A stretch of 64,000 bases of DNA from JACVRM01 sp046262315 (GTDB lineage Bacteria > Actinomycetota > Thermoleophilia > Gaiellales > Gaiellaceae). Shown here piece by piece: positions 45,108 through 52,566 of this stretch. Below the pieces are notes generated by a model, which did no database searches, was not told the origin of the DNA, and saw only the letters and a list, made by a program, of their open reading frames with translations. Location: assembly GCA_046262315.1 (NCBI GenBank), contig JBHEMZ010000084.1:1-64000 (forward strand), in the 5' to 3' direction. Numbering within the stretch: position 1 is the stretch's first letter; every line of letters starts with the position of its first letter. The position numbers and the translations under genes are program-made.

Positions 45108-46205
45108 GTGGGTCGCTTCGTCGCAGTGCTCGCGCCGCTGGCGCTCCTCGTCGCTCTCGCGCTCGGGGCCTCGTCGCGTGCGGGTGCAGAGGCCGAGCAA
45201 GCGCGCCTGCGGCTCGTCACGGTCAGACGCTTCGACTCGCCGCTGCACCTGGCCTCCGCACGTGGCGTGCGCGGCCGGCTCTTCGTCGTCGAGCAGGCTG
45301 GGCGCATCCGCACGATCGTGAACGGAAAGGTCGTGGCGCGGCCGTTCCTCGACATTCGCTCACGTGTTCTGAGCGGCGGTGAGCAGGGCTTGCTCTCGGT
45401 TGCGTTCCACCCTGCGTATGCGAAGAGCCGCCGGTTCTACGTCGACTACACCGACCTGAACGGACACACGCGGGTCGTCGAGTACCGGGCGAACCGCGCC
45501 GGCACTCGTGCCCTCCCCGGCACGCGGCGGCAGCTCCTGTTCGTGCGCCAGCCCTACCCGAACCACAACGGCGGCCAGCTCGCCTTCGGGCCGGACGGCG
45601 GGCTGTACGTCGGCATGGGCGACGGCGGTTCGGGAGGCGATCCGGAGAACCGCGCCCAGAACCCGGCCAGCTTGCTGGGGAAGCTGATCCGCATCGATCC
45701 GCTGCGGCCTGCCCGACGGAAGATCGCGGCGCTCGGGCTGCGCAACCCGTGGCGTTTCTCGTTCGACCGGCAGACAGGAGATCTGTGGCTCGGCGATGTG
45801 GGGCAGGGCACTTCGGAGGAGATCGACTACGCGCCGCGCGCGCGACTCGGCGAGCTGCTCAACTTCGGCTGGGACGTCTACGAGGGGCTCACGCCCTTCG
45901 AGAACAAGGCGCTGTCGCAGGGACGGCTCGTCCAACCGGTGCACGTCTACGGCCGGACCGGCGGTTACTCCGTGACGGGCGGCTTCGTCTACCGCGGCTC
46001 CGCCATCCCCGGGCTGCGGGGCCGCTACCTCTTCGGCGACTACGGCAGCGGGAAGATCTGGTCGCTCGCCCTCTCGGGTGGGCAAGCCGAGGTTCGGCGC
46101 GAGGCGATCACGGTGCCGGAGCTCGCCTCGTTCGGCGAGGACCTGCGCGGCGAGCTGTATGCCGTCTCACTCGCCGGGCGCGTGTACCGCATCCTCGGCA
46201 GCTGA
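45108..46205 (+). CDS. Secreted PQQ-dependent sugar dehydrogenase homologue (GSDH/YliI type)
   Basis: 365 aa. Signal peptide (LAPLALLVALALGASSRAGA), then a six-bladed propeller. Conserved blocks are GGEQGLLSVAFHPAY, PNHNGGQLAFGPDGGLYVGM (substrate/PQQ region), GDGGSGGDPENRAQNP, LLGKLIRIDPL, GLRNPWRFSFDR, LWLGDVGQG.SEEID, YSVTGGFVYRGS and GRYLFGDYGSGKIW. The family oxidises aldose sugars in the periplasm or outside the cell. Many homologues have unknown sugars, and no PQQ synthesis genes are seen here. The GTG start follows a TACGGT box. Confidence 0.9.
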   Translation: MGRFVAVLAPLALLVALALGASSRAGAEAEQARLRLVTVRRFDSPLHLASARGVRGRLFVVEQAGRIRTIVNGKVVARPFLDIRSRVLSGGEQGLLSVAFHPAYAKSRRFYVDYTDLNGHTRVVEYRANRAGTRALPGTRRQLLFVRQPYPNHNGGQLAFGPDGGLYVGMGDGGSGGDPENRAQNPASLLGKLIRIDPLRPARRKIAALGLRNPWRFSFDRQTGDLWLGDVGQGTSEEIDYAPRARLGELLNFGWDVYEGLTPFENKALSQGRLVQPVHVYGRTGGYSVTGGFVYRGSAIPGLRGRYLFGDYGSGKIWSLALSGGQAEVRREAITVPELASFGEDLRGELYAVSLAGRVYRILGS

Positions 46206-46350
46206 GCGGTCGGCACCGGTCTTCGGGCCTAGCCGGGTCGCCCGCTCCTTACGTGCGCGTCGGCGCGCTTTCGACACGAAGCCGACACCCACGCGTGCGT
46301 TTTTCCTCGTTACGATCGCAGCGGGGAGGAGGCTCGGGCGCCTGGGCCAG

Positions 46351-46369
46351 CCTGTCCGGAACGGACAGG
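46351..46369. terminator. Hairpin between convergent genes
   Basis: CCTGTCCG-GAA-CGGACAGG, 8-bp arms, between the stops at 46205 (+) and 46399 (-). It lacks a U tract and may serve both directions. Confidence 0.5.
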
Positions 46370-46398
46370 TCCCTGCCGCGTGGGCGCCCAGCAACGTG

Positions 46399-47298
46399 CT
46401 ACAAGCGTGTGCTGGCAAGGGCGATGCTGCGAATCGGATCGTCCCCGAACCATGCCCAGCGGCCATCCGCGAGCCGGCCCGCACAGTAGGGGAAGGTGCG
46501 TCGGTGCTCGGCTTCCGACTTCCCGCAGCGCAGCTCGGGGTACGCGTCGCGGGCGGTGTCGAGATTGTCGCCCACGCCGACGCCATCCTTGGTCTCCGCG
46601 TCGTCCGCGGTGACGATTACCCCGTACACCGCTCCGTCCGACAGGAGGAACGAGATGCTGGGGTAGCGCAGGACGGCGTGGGTCTCGCCCGGCGTCTCGA
46701 TCAGGGGCGGCGCCGAGATGCGGGCGAAGTCATCGCCCACCGGCGAGATTGGCGCGGTCGGCGATGGCGTTCCTGCGCCGAAGGCCATGATCACCTCGGC
46801 AGGAGCGGCCCCGAGACCGATGCCGTCCACCGTTCCCGCGCGAGCATCAATCGACTGTGCCTGCGCCGGTTCGGCGTCGAGCGGGCTCGCCCAGCGCGCG
46901 ACCGCCCACCCGAGCGGTACGAAGGAGAGCGCGACGAGCACGGCACCGATCCGGGTTGAGATGGTCGCGTTTCGCGCGAATGGACCCGCCAGCACGCCTG
47001 CCAGGACGAGCAAGGCTGCAACCAGCGCGAGCGCCAGCACACCGAGTGCCCCGAGCCGGTAGGAGAACGCATTGTGCGCGTCGCCGCCGATCGCCCACGG
47101 GGCGGCCGCCGTGATCGGTAGCGCCGGCGCCCAGGGGCGCGCGACGGCGAGCCCGAGGCCAACCTGGGGTGCGGCGAGCAGGACCACAGACAGCAAGATG
47201 GGTAGGTCGCCGAGCGGGTCGTAGACGCCGGTGAACGCAGTTGTGACGAGCAGGACGTACGCGGCCGAGATACCCGGCCGTTCGGCGAAGGCCCACAC
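46399..47298 (-). CDS. Membrane protein with C-terminal soluble domain, unknown function
   Basis: 299 aa. Four to five hydrophobic helices fill residues about 10-135 (for example GVLALALVAALLVLAGVLAG). A soluble domain follows from about 150, with VDGIGLGAAPAEVIMAFG, a LLSDGAVYGVIVT strand pair and two cysteines (LRCGKSEAEHRRTFPYC). The GLGAAPAEV segment resembles the start of small secreted beta domains in actinobacteria. I do not recognise a family. The GTG complementary to 47296-47298 is 12 bp after the preceding coiled-coil gene, so it is probably the last gene of the VanZ-HAD operon. Confidence 0.6.
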   Translation of the reverse strand: MWAFAERPGISAAYVLLVTTAFTGVYDPLGDLPILLSVVLLAAPQVGLGLAVARPWAPALPITAAAPWAIGGDAHNAFSYRLGALGVLALALVAALLVLAGVLAGPFARNATISTRIGAVLVALSFVPLGWAVARWASPLDAEPAQAQSIDARAGTVDGIGLGAAPAEVIMAFGAGTPSPTAPISPVGDDFARISAPPLIETPGETHAVLRYPSISFLLSDGAVYGVIVTADDAETKDGVGVGDNLDTARDAYPELRCGKSEAEHRRTFPYCAGRLADGRWAWFGDDPIRSIALASTRL

Positions 47299-47310
47299 CG
47301 GCGCCGCGCT

Positions 47311-47532
47311 CTAGCCCGCGCGACGCCGGTGCACGCGGGGGGCCTGCTGCCCGAGAGCTGCGTAGGCGAGCGCCTGAAGCGATTCGTTGAGCACCGCGAG
47401 CTCGCGCACCAGGGGCGCCATGTTCTCGCCGCTGTCGAGCCGGCGGTTGAGTCCCCGCAGCTCGGCGGTCAGCCGGTCGAGGCGCTCGAGCAGCGCGTCG
47501 AGCTGGCGGTCGCCGACCTCTTTGCCCTCCAC
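47311..47532 (-). CDS. Short coiled-coil protein
   Basis: About 73 aa from the GTG complementary to 47530-47532. The heptad-rich stretch DRQLDALLERLDRLTAELRG (residues 8-27) continues into LNRRLDSGENMAPLVRELAV, predicting a dimeric coiled coil. The end is basic (HRRRAG). No family is recognised. It lies 10 bp after the HAD gene in the same operon. Confidence 0.6.
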   Translation of the reverse strand: MEGKEVGDRQLDALLERLDRLTAELRGLNRRLDSGENMAPLVRELAVLNESLQALAYAALGQQAPRVHRRRAG

Positions 47533-47542
47533 GGACAGAATG

Positions 47543-48016
47543 TTAGTCGCCGCTTCGGAGCAGATCCTCGCGCGAGTGGACGACGACCGCGTGAGGGCCG
47601 AGTCGGGCGAGCAGTCGCTCGAGGGCTCCCGCGCCGGTCTCGAGCGCATCCACGCGTCGCTCGGCGCCGAGCTGCGCGAGCACAACCCGCGCGAGCGGCT
47701 CCGGGGCGTCGGTGAAGACACCGACACGGGCGCCGTGTGCCTGCGCCCGCCTCAGGAGGTCGCCGACGTCGGCCTTGCGACGGAGGTGGAGCGGGGCGTG
47801 ATCCTCGGCCCAGCGGCCGAGAGCCGCCCGCCAGTCGCCGATCCCCGCCGCCGCCCACGCGTCGAGCGCAGCCGCCGCCTGCACGCGGTCCGCCGGGAGC
47901 GCCGCCGGGTCGAGCGGGGCGATGGCCGCGAAGCGCCGCGCCGCGTCTTCCAGCCACCCCGCCCAGAGGGCCCGCGTGTCGCCGAATACGTCGAGGTCGA
48001 TGGCGAGCGCTCTCAT
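47543..48016 (-). CDS. HAD-superfamily hydrolase-like protein
   Basis: 157 aa. Motif I is AIDLDVFGDTRALW (DxD at the N-terminus). Motif II corresponds to VGVFTDAPEPL, and the C-terminus has HAVVVHSREDL in place of the usual acidic motif IV, so activity is uncertain. A helical cap lies between about 20 and 85. It is short for the family. ATGA overlap (48013-48016) with the VanZ-like gene upstream. Confidence 0.72.
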   Translation of the reverse strand: MRALAIDLDVFGDTRALWAGWLEDAARRFAAIAPLDPAALPADRVQAAAALDAWAAAGIGDWRAALGRWAEDHAPLHLRRKADVGDLLRRAQAHGARVGVFTDAPEPLARVVLAQLGAERRVDALETGAGALERLLARLGPHAVVVHSREDLLRSGD

Positions 48017-48360
48017 CGCCGCAGCCGCCGGAGTGCGAGGATGCCGGCCGCCACTCCCGCGGCGTCGAAGAAGACGTCCCGCGCCGTTCCCTCACGACCC
48101 GAGACGAACGTCTGGTGCAGCTCGTCCGAGATCGCGTACGCAAGCCCCGAGAGCAGCGCCACCGGCTCCGACAAGGCCCGAGCGAGCAACGCGCCGAGCA
48201 CGGCGTACTCCGTCACGTGCGCGAGCTTCCGCAGCGCGAGATCCCAGGTACCGAGCCCCGTCCCGAGCGAAGGGATGGACGACAGCACGAAGATGACGGC
48301 CGCCCACGCGACCACCGGCAGCCAGAGCGTCGCGGCGCGGCGAGTCGGCACGCCGGCCAT
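48013..48360 (-). CDS. VanZ-like membrane protein
   Basis: About 115 aa from the ATG complementary to 48358-48360; a TTG at 48378 would add six residues and enter the riboswitch region. The VanZ pattern is clear: helix LPVVAWAAVIFVLSSIPSL, then RKLAHVTEYAVLGALLAR, helix 3, and DELHQTFVSGREGTARDVFFDAAG. VanZ-like proteins are of unknown biochemical role; the prototype gives low-level teicoplanin resistance. First gene of the minus-strand operon, divergent from the B12 riboswitch. Confidence 0.88.
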   Translation of the reverse strand: MAGVPTRRAATLWLPVVAWAAVIFVLSSIPSLGTGLGTWDLALRKLAHVTEYAVLGALLARALSEPVALLSGLAYAISDELHQTFVSGREGTARDVFFDAAGVAAGILALRRLRR

Positions 48361-48362
48361 GC

Positions 48363-48368
48363 TAAGTT
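48363..48368 (+). promoter_or_regulatory. Candidate -10 box of the B12 riboswitch transcript
   Basis: TAAGTT ends 12 bp before the P1 stem at 48381. GACAAT at 48374-48379 is an alternative, but would place the start inside P1. Confidence 0.3.
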
Positions 48369-48380
48369 CCGCCGACAATC

Positions 48381-48527
48381 AGGCGAGCGGTCAAGGGAAT
48401 CCGGTGCAAGTCCGGGACGGTCCCGCCGCTGTGAGGGGAGTTGCCTCCGCGCCGAATCGCCACTGGCCTCCGGGCCGGGAAGGCGGTGCGGAGGGGAGCC
48501 CCGAGTCAGAAGACCTACCGCCCGCCT
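48381..48527 (+). ncRNA. Cobalamin (AdoCbl) riboswitch
   Basis: All core elements are present in order. The P1 stem is AGGCGAGCGGT (48381-48391) with ACCGCCCGCCT (48517-48527). The conserved AAGGGAA...GGTGCAAGTCC...ACGGTCCCGCC segment follows, then CGCTGTGA near 48428. GCCACTG (the B12 box) is at 48459-48465, followed by GGGAAGGCG, then AGTCAGAAGACCTACC closing into P1. It lies 33 bp before the GTG of the first DUF4430 gene, with the ribosome binding site in between. Translational control of the operon is therefore likely, as is usual in actinobacteria. Confidence 0.95.
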
Positions 48528-48547
48528 CCCGACACCGAACCCCTCGC

Positions 48548-48557
48548 GGAAGGAGGA
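48548..48557 (+). promoter_or_regulatory. Ribosome binding site controlled by the riboswitch
   Basis: GGAAGGAGGA lies just before the GTG at 48561. It fixes that start over the longer open frame that runs back through the riboswitch. Confidence 0.7.
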
Positions 48558-48560
48558 TTC

Positions 48561-49157
48561 GTGCGACGTACCCTGTTCGCCTCGCTGGGGCTCTGCGCCC
48601 TGGCACTCTCGCTCGTCCCCGCAGGTCTCGCCGCGCGTGTGCACGTGCGCGTGGAAGGCAAGACGCAGACCATCTACGGCGCGGCGGAGCCGACCGTCGA
48701 CGTGGCCAACCCGCTCGCCGCCATCGAGGCCGCCAGCCTCTTCGGCGAGTTCTACTACCACGTCACGACGACCGCCTTCGGGCCCTACGTCGACCAGGTC
48801 GGCCGCTACCCGGCGGGGGGCACGAGCGGCTGGGTCTTCAAGGTCAACGGCGACTCGCCGCCGGTCGGCGCCGACAAGGTCGAGCTGAAAGCCGGTGACC
48901 GCGTGCTCTGGTACTGGGCCACGTTCGGGCCGACCGGCGCCGGCCCCGAGACCCTGTCGCTGCGGCGCGTCAACCGGCGCTGTTACGCGGTGGCCGCACA
49001 GGACGACACCGGCAAGACACGGCCCGCGGCCGGCTCCGTGCTTCGTGTCGACGGCCGAGCCGTGAAGACGCGTGCCGGCCAGGGCTGCGTCGGCAAGCAC
49101 CGCGGCCTCGTGCGGGCGACGCTTGCGGGGGCCGTGCGCTCGAACGCGTTGCCGTGA
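48561..49157 (+). CDS. Secreted DUF4430 (transcobalamin C-terminal-like) protein
   Basis: 198 aa. Signal peptide (MRRTLFASLGLCALALSLVP, ending near GLAA). The DUF4430 domain (about 45-135) shows the family order: NPLAAIEAASLFGEFYY, YVDQVGRYPAGGTSGWVFKV, NGDSPPVGADKVELKAGDRV, then LWYWATFG. About 60 more residues with two cysteines (NRRCYAVAA and GQGCVGKH) form an extra C-terminal domain. DUF4430 is the beta domain that closes over cobalamin in animal intrinsic factor and transcobalamin. The cobalamin riboswitch directly upstream supports a role in B12 capture. Stop overlaps the next start as GTGA. Confidence 0.9.
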   Translation: MRRTLFASLGLCALALSLVPAGLAARVHVRVEGKTQTIYGAAEPTVDVANPLAAIEAASLFGEFYYHVTTTAFGPYVDQVGRYPAGGTSGWVFKVNGDSPPVGADKVELKAGDRVLWYWATFGPTGAGPETLSLRRVNRRCYAVAAQDDTGKTRPAAGSVLRVDGRAVKTRAGQGCVGKHRGLVRATLAGAVRSNALP

Positions 49158-49861
49158 TCCGCCGCGCGGCCGCGCTCCTCGCGTGCCTGCTCGTCGCGGC
49201 GTGCGGCGGCGGGGGCGGCGAGGAGCGCGGTACCGCCCGGCTCTGGATCACGCGCGACCGCGGCGCCGAAGTGCTGTTGACGACCACCGTGCCCGCGGGG
49301 ATCTCCGCGCTCGAGGCGCTCGACCGTGTCGCCGACGTCGAGACGCGCTACGGGGGCCGCTACGTCCAGGAGATCGACGGACTGGCCGGCAGCCTGTCCG
49401 AGCAGCGCGACTGGTACTACTTCGTGAACGGCTACGAGGGCGACCGCAGTGCCGCCGAGTACCGGCTGCACGACGGCGACGTCGAGTGGTGGGACTACCG
49501 GAGCTGGGAGCGCCCAGGCGAAGCGCGCCTAGTGGTGGGCGCCTTCCCAGAGCCGTTTCTGCACGGCTACGGCGGCCGGAGACGCCCAGTGGCGGTTCGA
49601 TACGCGCCGGCGCTCGAGCGCGGGGCGCGGGAGCTCGGCCGGCTGCTGCGCGCAAGCTCGGTGGCGCCGTGGGACGTCCCCGTGCCGGACGGCCACAACG
49701 CCCTTCGCGTCGCCGAGGGCCTGCAGGATGGGCTACGCGCCGGGTTCTGTGGCGGTGCCGGCTCGGCCGGAGACCCGGTGTGCTTCTCGCTCATCGGCGA
49801 TCCGCTGCAACTTGCGGCGAGGCCGGAGCGAGTGCGCTACCGATACGAGTGGCGTCCGTGA
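49154..49861 (+). CDS. DUF4430 lipoprotein
   Basis: 235 aa. The lipobox LLVAAC places the lipidated cysteine near residue 17, followed by a glycine linker, so the protein is tethered to the outer face of the membrane. The DUF4430 part (about 30-110) has VPAGISALEALDRVADVETR, RYVQEIDGLAGS, DWYYFVNGYEG and LHDGDVEWWDYRSW. The remaining 120 residues include CFSLIGDPLQLAA and have no recognised family. Second gene of the B12 operon, overlapping both neighbours as GTGA. It is the likely docking protein for the ECF transporter (inference). Confidence 0.88.
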   Translation: MIRRAAALLACLLVAACGGGGGEERGTARLWITRDRGAEVLLTTTVPAGISALEALDRVADVETRYGGRYVQEIDGLAGSLSEQRDWYYFVNGYEGDRSAAEYRLHDGDVEWWDYRSWERPGEARLVVGAFPEPFLHGYGGRRRPVAVRYAPALERGARELGRLLRASSVAPWDVPVPDGHNALRVAEGLQDGLRAGFCGGAGSAGDPVCFSLIGDPLQLAARPERVRYRYEWRP

Positions 49862-50556
49862 GAGCGACCGCAGGGCTCTCTGTTCTGGCCGCACTTACCG
49901 CTGCGGCGCTCGCCTCCGGCCACCATGTGACCGTCGCCCTGATCTGCGTCGGGCTGCTCGTCGCATGCCTCCGTGCTCCGCGCTGGCGCGTCTATGTCGC
50001 AGGCGCGCTCGTCCCCGCGGCGCTCGTCTTCCTGCTCTCGCCGCTGGTCGGCACCGTCGGCTACGACGAGCTATGGCAGGGACCGAGGGTGCCGGTGCTC
50101 GGAGAGCTGAACGTCACCTGGGAAGAGATGGACGCCGCCGCGCTCCAGGCGCTGCGACTGGCCGCGGTCGGGCTCGCCTTTGCCGCGTACGCGCTGCTGC
50201 TCGACCACGACCGGCTCGTCGGTGCGGCGCGCTTCGCGCGGCGCTCGGTGCTCTTGGTCGCGCTCGCCACCCGGCTCGTGCCGACGCTGGAGCGCGATGC
50301 GCGCGGGTACGTGGACGCGCTCGAGGGTCGCGGAGTGGCCGTCGCTGGTGTGCGCGGGCGGGCGCGGCTGCTCTCGCCGCTCGTCGCGGGCTCGCTCGAG
50401 CGCGCGCTCAACCTGGCCGAGGCGATGGAGGCGCGGGGCTACGGACGGCCGTTGCCCCGGCGTGCGAAGGAGCCGCGGCGGCATTGGCCAACACGGGACC
50501 GGGTCGTCGTGGCGGCTGCGGTGGCGGTCGCCGTGGGGTGCTTCGTATGGCTCTAG
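49858..50556 (+). CDS. ecfT: ECF transporter transmembrane component EcfT
   Basis: 232 aa from the GTG at 49858. About five to six helices. The cytoplasmic coupling helices carry the family's short motifs: YVDALEGRGVAV (first ARG-like motif) and LAEAMEARGYGRP (second). Together with the fused ATPase and the S component it makes a group I (dedicated) ECF module. The start overlaps the lipoprotein stop (GTGA) and the end overlaps the ATPase gene by 10 bp. Confidence 0.92.
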   Translation: MRATAGLSVLAALTAAALASGHHVTVALICVGLLVACLRAPRWRVYVAGALVPAALVFLLSPLVGTVGYDELWQGPRVPVLGELNVTWEEMDAAALQALRLAAVGLAFAAYALLLDHDRLVGAARFARRSVLLVALATRLVPTLERDARGYVDALEGRGVAVAGVRGRARLLSPLVAGSLERALNLAEAMEARGYGRPLPRRAKEPRRHWPTRDRVVVAAAVAVAVGCFVWL

Positions 50557-51899
50557 CGGCGGCCCACGGGCTGTCGTTCTCGTATCCCGGCCCGGCGGGG
50601 CCGGCGTTGCGGGACGTGTCGCTTGCTGTCGAGCCGGGAGAGGTCGTGCTCGTGCTAGGCCCGTCGGGTTCCGGAAAGTCGACGCTCCTGCGCGCGTTCG
50701 CCGGTCTCGTGCCTCACTTCCACGGCGGGCGGTTCCAAGGTCGCGTGAAGGTTGCGGGGCTCGACACACGCGACCACCGGCCGGTTGAGCTCGCGGGCAC
50801 GGTCGCGACCGTCTTCCAGGATCCCGAGGATCAGGTGGTAATGACGCGCGTCGCGGCCGAGGTCGAGTTCGGGCTCGAGAACCTGGGCGAGTCGCGCGGC
50901 GAGCGCGAGCGCCGCGCCTTCGAGGCACTGGCGGCGGTCGGGGTCGAGCACCTGGCCGAGCGGCGCACGTACGAGCTGTCGCAGGGCGAGCTCCAGCGCG
51001 TCTGCCTCGCGTCGGCTCTCGCGCTCGAGCCGCGGCTGCTCGTGCTCGACGAGCCGACGTCGCAGCTCGACCCGGAGGCGGCGGACGAGTTCCTCGAGCT
51101 CGTCGCCGGCCTCGGCCTCGCTGTCCTGCTCTCCGAGCAGCGTCCGGAGACTCCCCTGGAGATCGCCGACCGGGTCGTCTTCCTCGAGCAGGGCCGGGTG
51201 GTTTTCGATGCACCACGTGAGCGCGCGACCCGGTGGCTCGCGGAGCACCGGCCCTTGTGGCTCAGAGCCACAAGGGCCGTGGAGGTGGCTCCTGTTTTTC
51301 CGAGTCGGGTCGTTTGCCGGCTGGCCGGCGTCTCGTTCGGCTACGGCGACCGGCGCGTGCTCGACGGCGTGGATCTCGAGCTGCGACGCGGCGAGGTTGT
51401 CGCGCTGACCGGGCCGAACGGCTCCGGCAAGACCACGCTCGCCAGGCTCGCCGCCGGGCTACTCGAGCCGCAGGCCGGCCGGGTGGACCGGCGCGGGCGG
51501 GCCTCCTATCTCGCGCAGGATCCCGGACGCTACGTGGTCTGCGAGCGGGCGGACGAGGAGGTCGCACTCGGGATCGGAGGCGATCGCAGAGGGGCCGCCA
51601 ACTGGCTGGCCACGGTCGGGCTTGCGGGCCTGGAGACGCGCCATCCTCGCGACCTTTCGAGCGGCGAGCGGGAGCGTCTCGCCGTCGCCGCCGTGCTCGC
51701 CACCGACCCGGAGCTGCTCGTACTGGACGAGCCCACACGCGGCGTCGATCCCGAGCGCAAAGCCGCGCTGGCGGCGCTGCTTCGCGCAGGGCGGAGCGAT
51801 CGCGCCACGCTGGTCGTCACTCACGACCGCGTCTTCGCTGCGGACGTCGCGGACCGCGAAGTCTCGCTCGCGCCGGTGGGGAAGCCCGTCCTTGCGTAG
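50547..51899 (+). CDS. Fused double ATPase of an ECF transporter (EcfA-EcfA')
   Basis: 450 aa with two ABC nucleotide-binding domains. First domain: Walker [13 protein letters not shown] near residue 37, FQDPEDQVVM (Q-loop, typical of EcfA), LSQGELQR signature and LLVLDEPTSQLD. Second domain: Walker A GPNGSGKTTLARL near 291, YLAQDPGRYVV, signature LSSGERERLAV, Walker B LLVLDEPTRGVD and VVTHD. The linker between them is encoded by a perfect 31-nt palindrome (51249-51279). The ATG at 50547 overlaps ecfT. It powers B12 uptake if the operon reading is right. Confidence 0.93.
   Translation: MALAAAHGLSFSYPGPAGPALRDVSLAVEPGEVVLVLGPSGSGKSTLLRAFAGLVPHFHGGRFQGRVKVAGLDTRDHRPVELAGTVATVFQDPEDQVVMTRVAAEVEFGLENLGESRGERERRAFEALAAVGVEHLAERRTYELSQGELQRVCLASALALEPRLLVLDEPTSQLDPEAADEFLELVAGLGLAVLLSEQRPETPLEIADRVVFLEQGRVVFDAPRERATRWLAEHRPLWLRATRAVEVAPVFPSRVVCRLAGVSFGYGDRRVLDGVDLELRRGEVVALTGPNGSGKTTLARLAAGLLEPQAGRVDRRGRASYLAQDPGRYVVCERADEEVALGIGGDRRGAANWLATVGLAGLETRHPRDLSSGERERLAVAAVLATDPELLVLDEPTRGVDPERKAALAALLRAGRSDRATLVVTHDRVFAADVADREVSLAPVGKPVLA
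51249..51279. repeat. Perfect 31-nt palindrome in the linker of the double ATPase
   Basis: Arms 51249-51263 and 51265-51279 are exact complements (CGGCCCTTGTGGCTC, centre A). They encode RPLWLRATRAV, in frame between the two ATPase domains. Like the palindrome in rimI, it sits where the protein can tolerate an insertion. Confidence 0.75.
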
Positions 51900-52566
51900 G
51901 GCGGTCGCTGCCCTCGCCGCCGGCGGCGCCTTCGCGGCCGTCGTCTGGGCGGCGGCGTCGCCCGGCCGTGCGGGTCTCGCCCTGTTGCTAGTCGCGCTAG
52001 CGCTGCTCGTCGCCGGGGCCGCGTGGGTAGAGGGAAGCCCCGAATCGGCTCGCGAGGTCGCTCTCGTCGCGACGCTCGCCGGCCTCGCCGCGGCGGGCCG
52101 GGTGCTCTTCGCCGCTGTGCCAGGCGTGCAGCCGCTGACGGTCACTGCCGTGGCCTCGGGGGCTGCGCTGGGGGCGCGCCAGGGGGCGGCGGTCGGCGCG
52201 ATCGGCGCGCTCGTCTCGAACTTCTTTCTCGGGCAGGGTGTCTGGACGCCGTGGCAGATGCTGGGCTGGGGGCTCTGCGGCGGCGCCGGGGCGCTGCTGC
52301 GACCGCTGCTGCGCCGCCGGCTCGCCTTCGCGCTCGCGTGCTGCGTCCTCGGCTTCGCCTTCTCGTCGTTCATGGACCTCTGGCTGTGGTGGAGCTTCTG
52401 GCCGCACACGGGCGCTGCGCTCGCGACCGTGCTCTCCGCAGGAGTGTGGTTCAGCGCCGCGCACGCCGTCGGCAACGTGCTCATCGCGCTCGCGGCCGGG
52501 CCCGAGCTACGGCGGCTGCTCGAGCGGTACGGGCGGCGCCTGCGTACGGAGCTGGTGCCGGCATGA
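51892..52566 (+). CDS. ECF transporter S component, presumed cobalamin-specific
   Basis: About 224 aa from the TTG at 51892, overlapping the ATPase gene by 8 bp. Six helices, with the ECF S-component pattern VQPLTVTAVASGAALGARQG, GAIGALVSNFFLGQGVWTPW and MLGWGLCGGAGALL, ending in a short basic tail. S components bind the substrate in the membrane. The substrate is inferred from the cobalamin riboswitch and DUF4430 neighbours. CbrT-type cobalamin and related S components are the families to compare. Confidence 0.85.
   Translation: MRRAVAALAAGGAFAAVVWAAASPGRAGLALLLVALALLVAGAAWVEGSPESAREVALVATLAGLAAAGRVLFAAVPGVQPLTVTAVASGAALGARQGAAVGAIGALVSNFFLGQGVWTPWQMLGWGLCGGAGALLRPLLRRRLAFALACCVLGFAFSSFMDLWLWWSFWPHTGAALATVLSAGVWFSAAHAVGNVLIALAAGPELRRLLERYGRRLRTELVPA

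Noticed and set aside
48441..48560. N-terminal extension of the first DUF4430 protein through the riboswitch
   Set aside because: The extension is basic low-complexity sequence encoded by conserved riboswitch nucleotides. A strong ribosome binding site and signal peptide begin at the GTG 48561.
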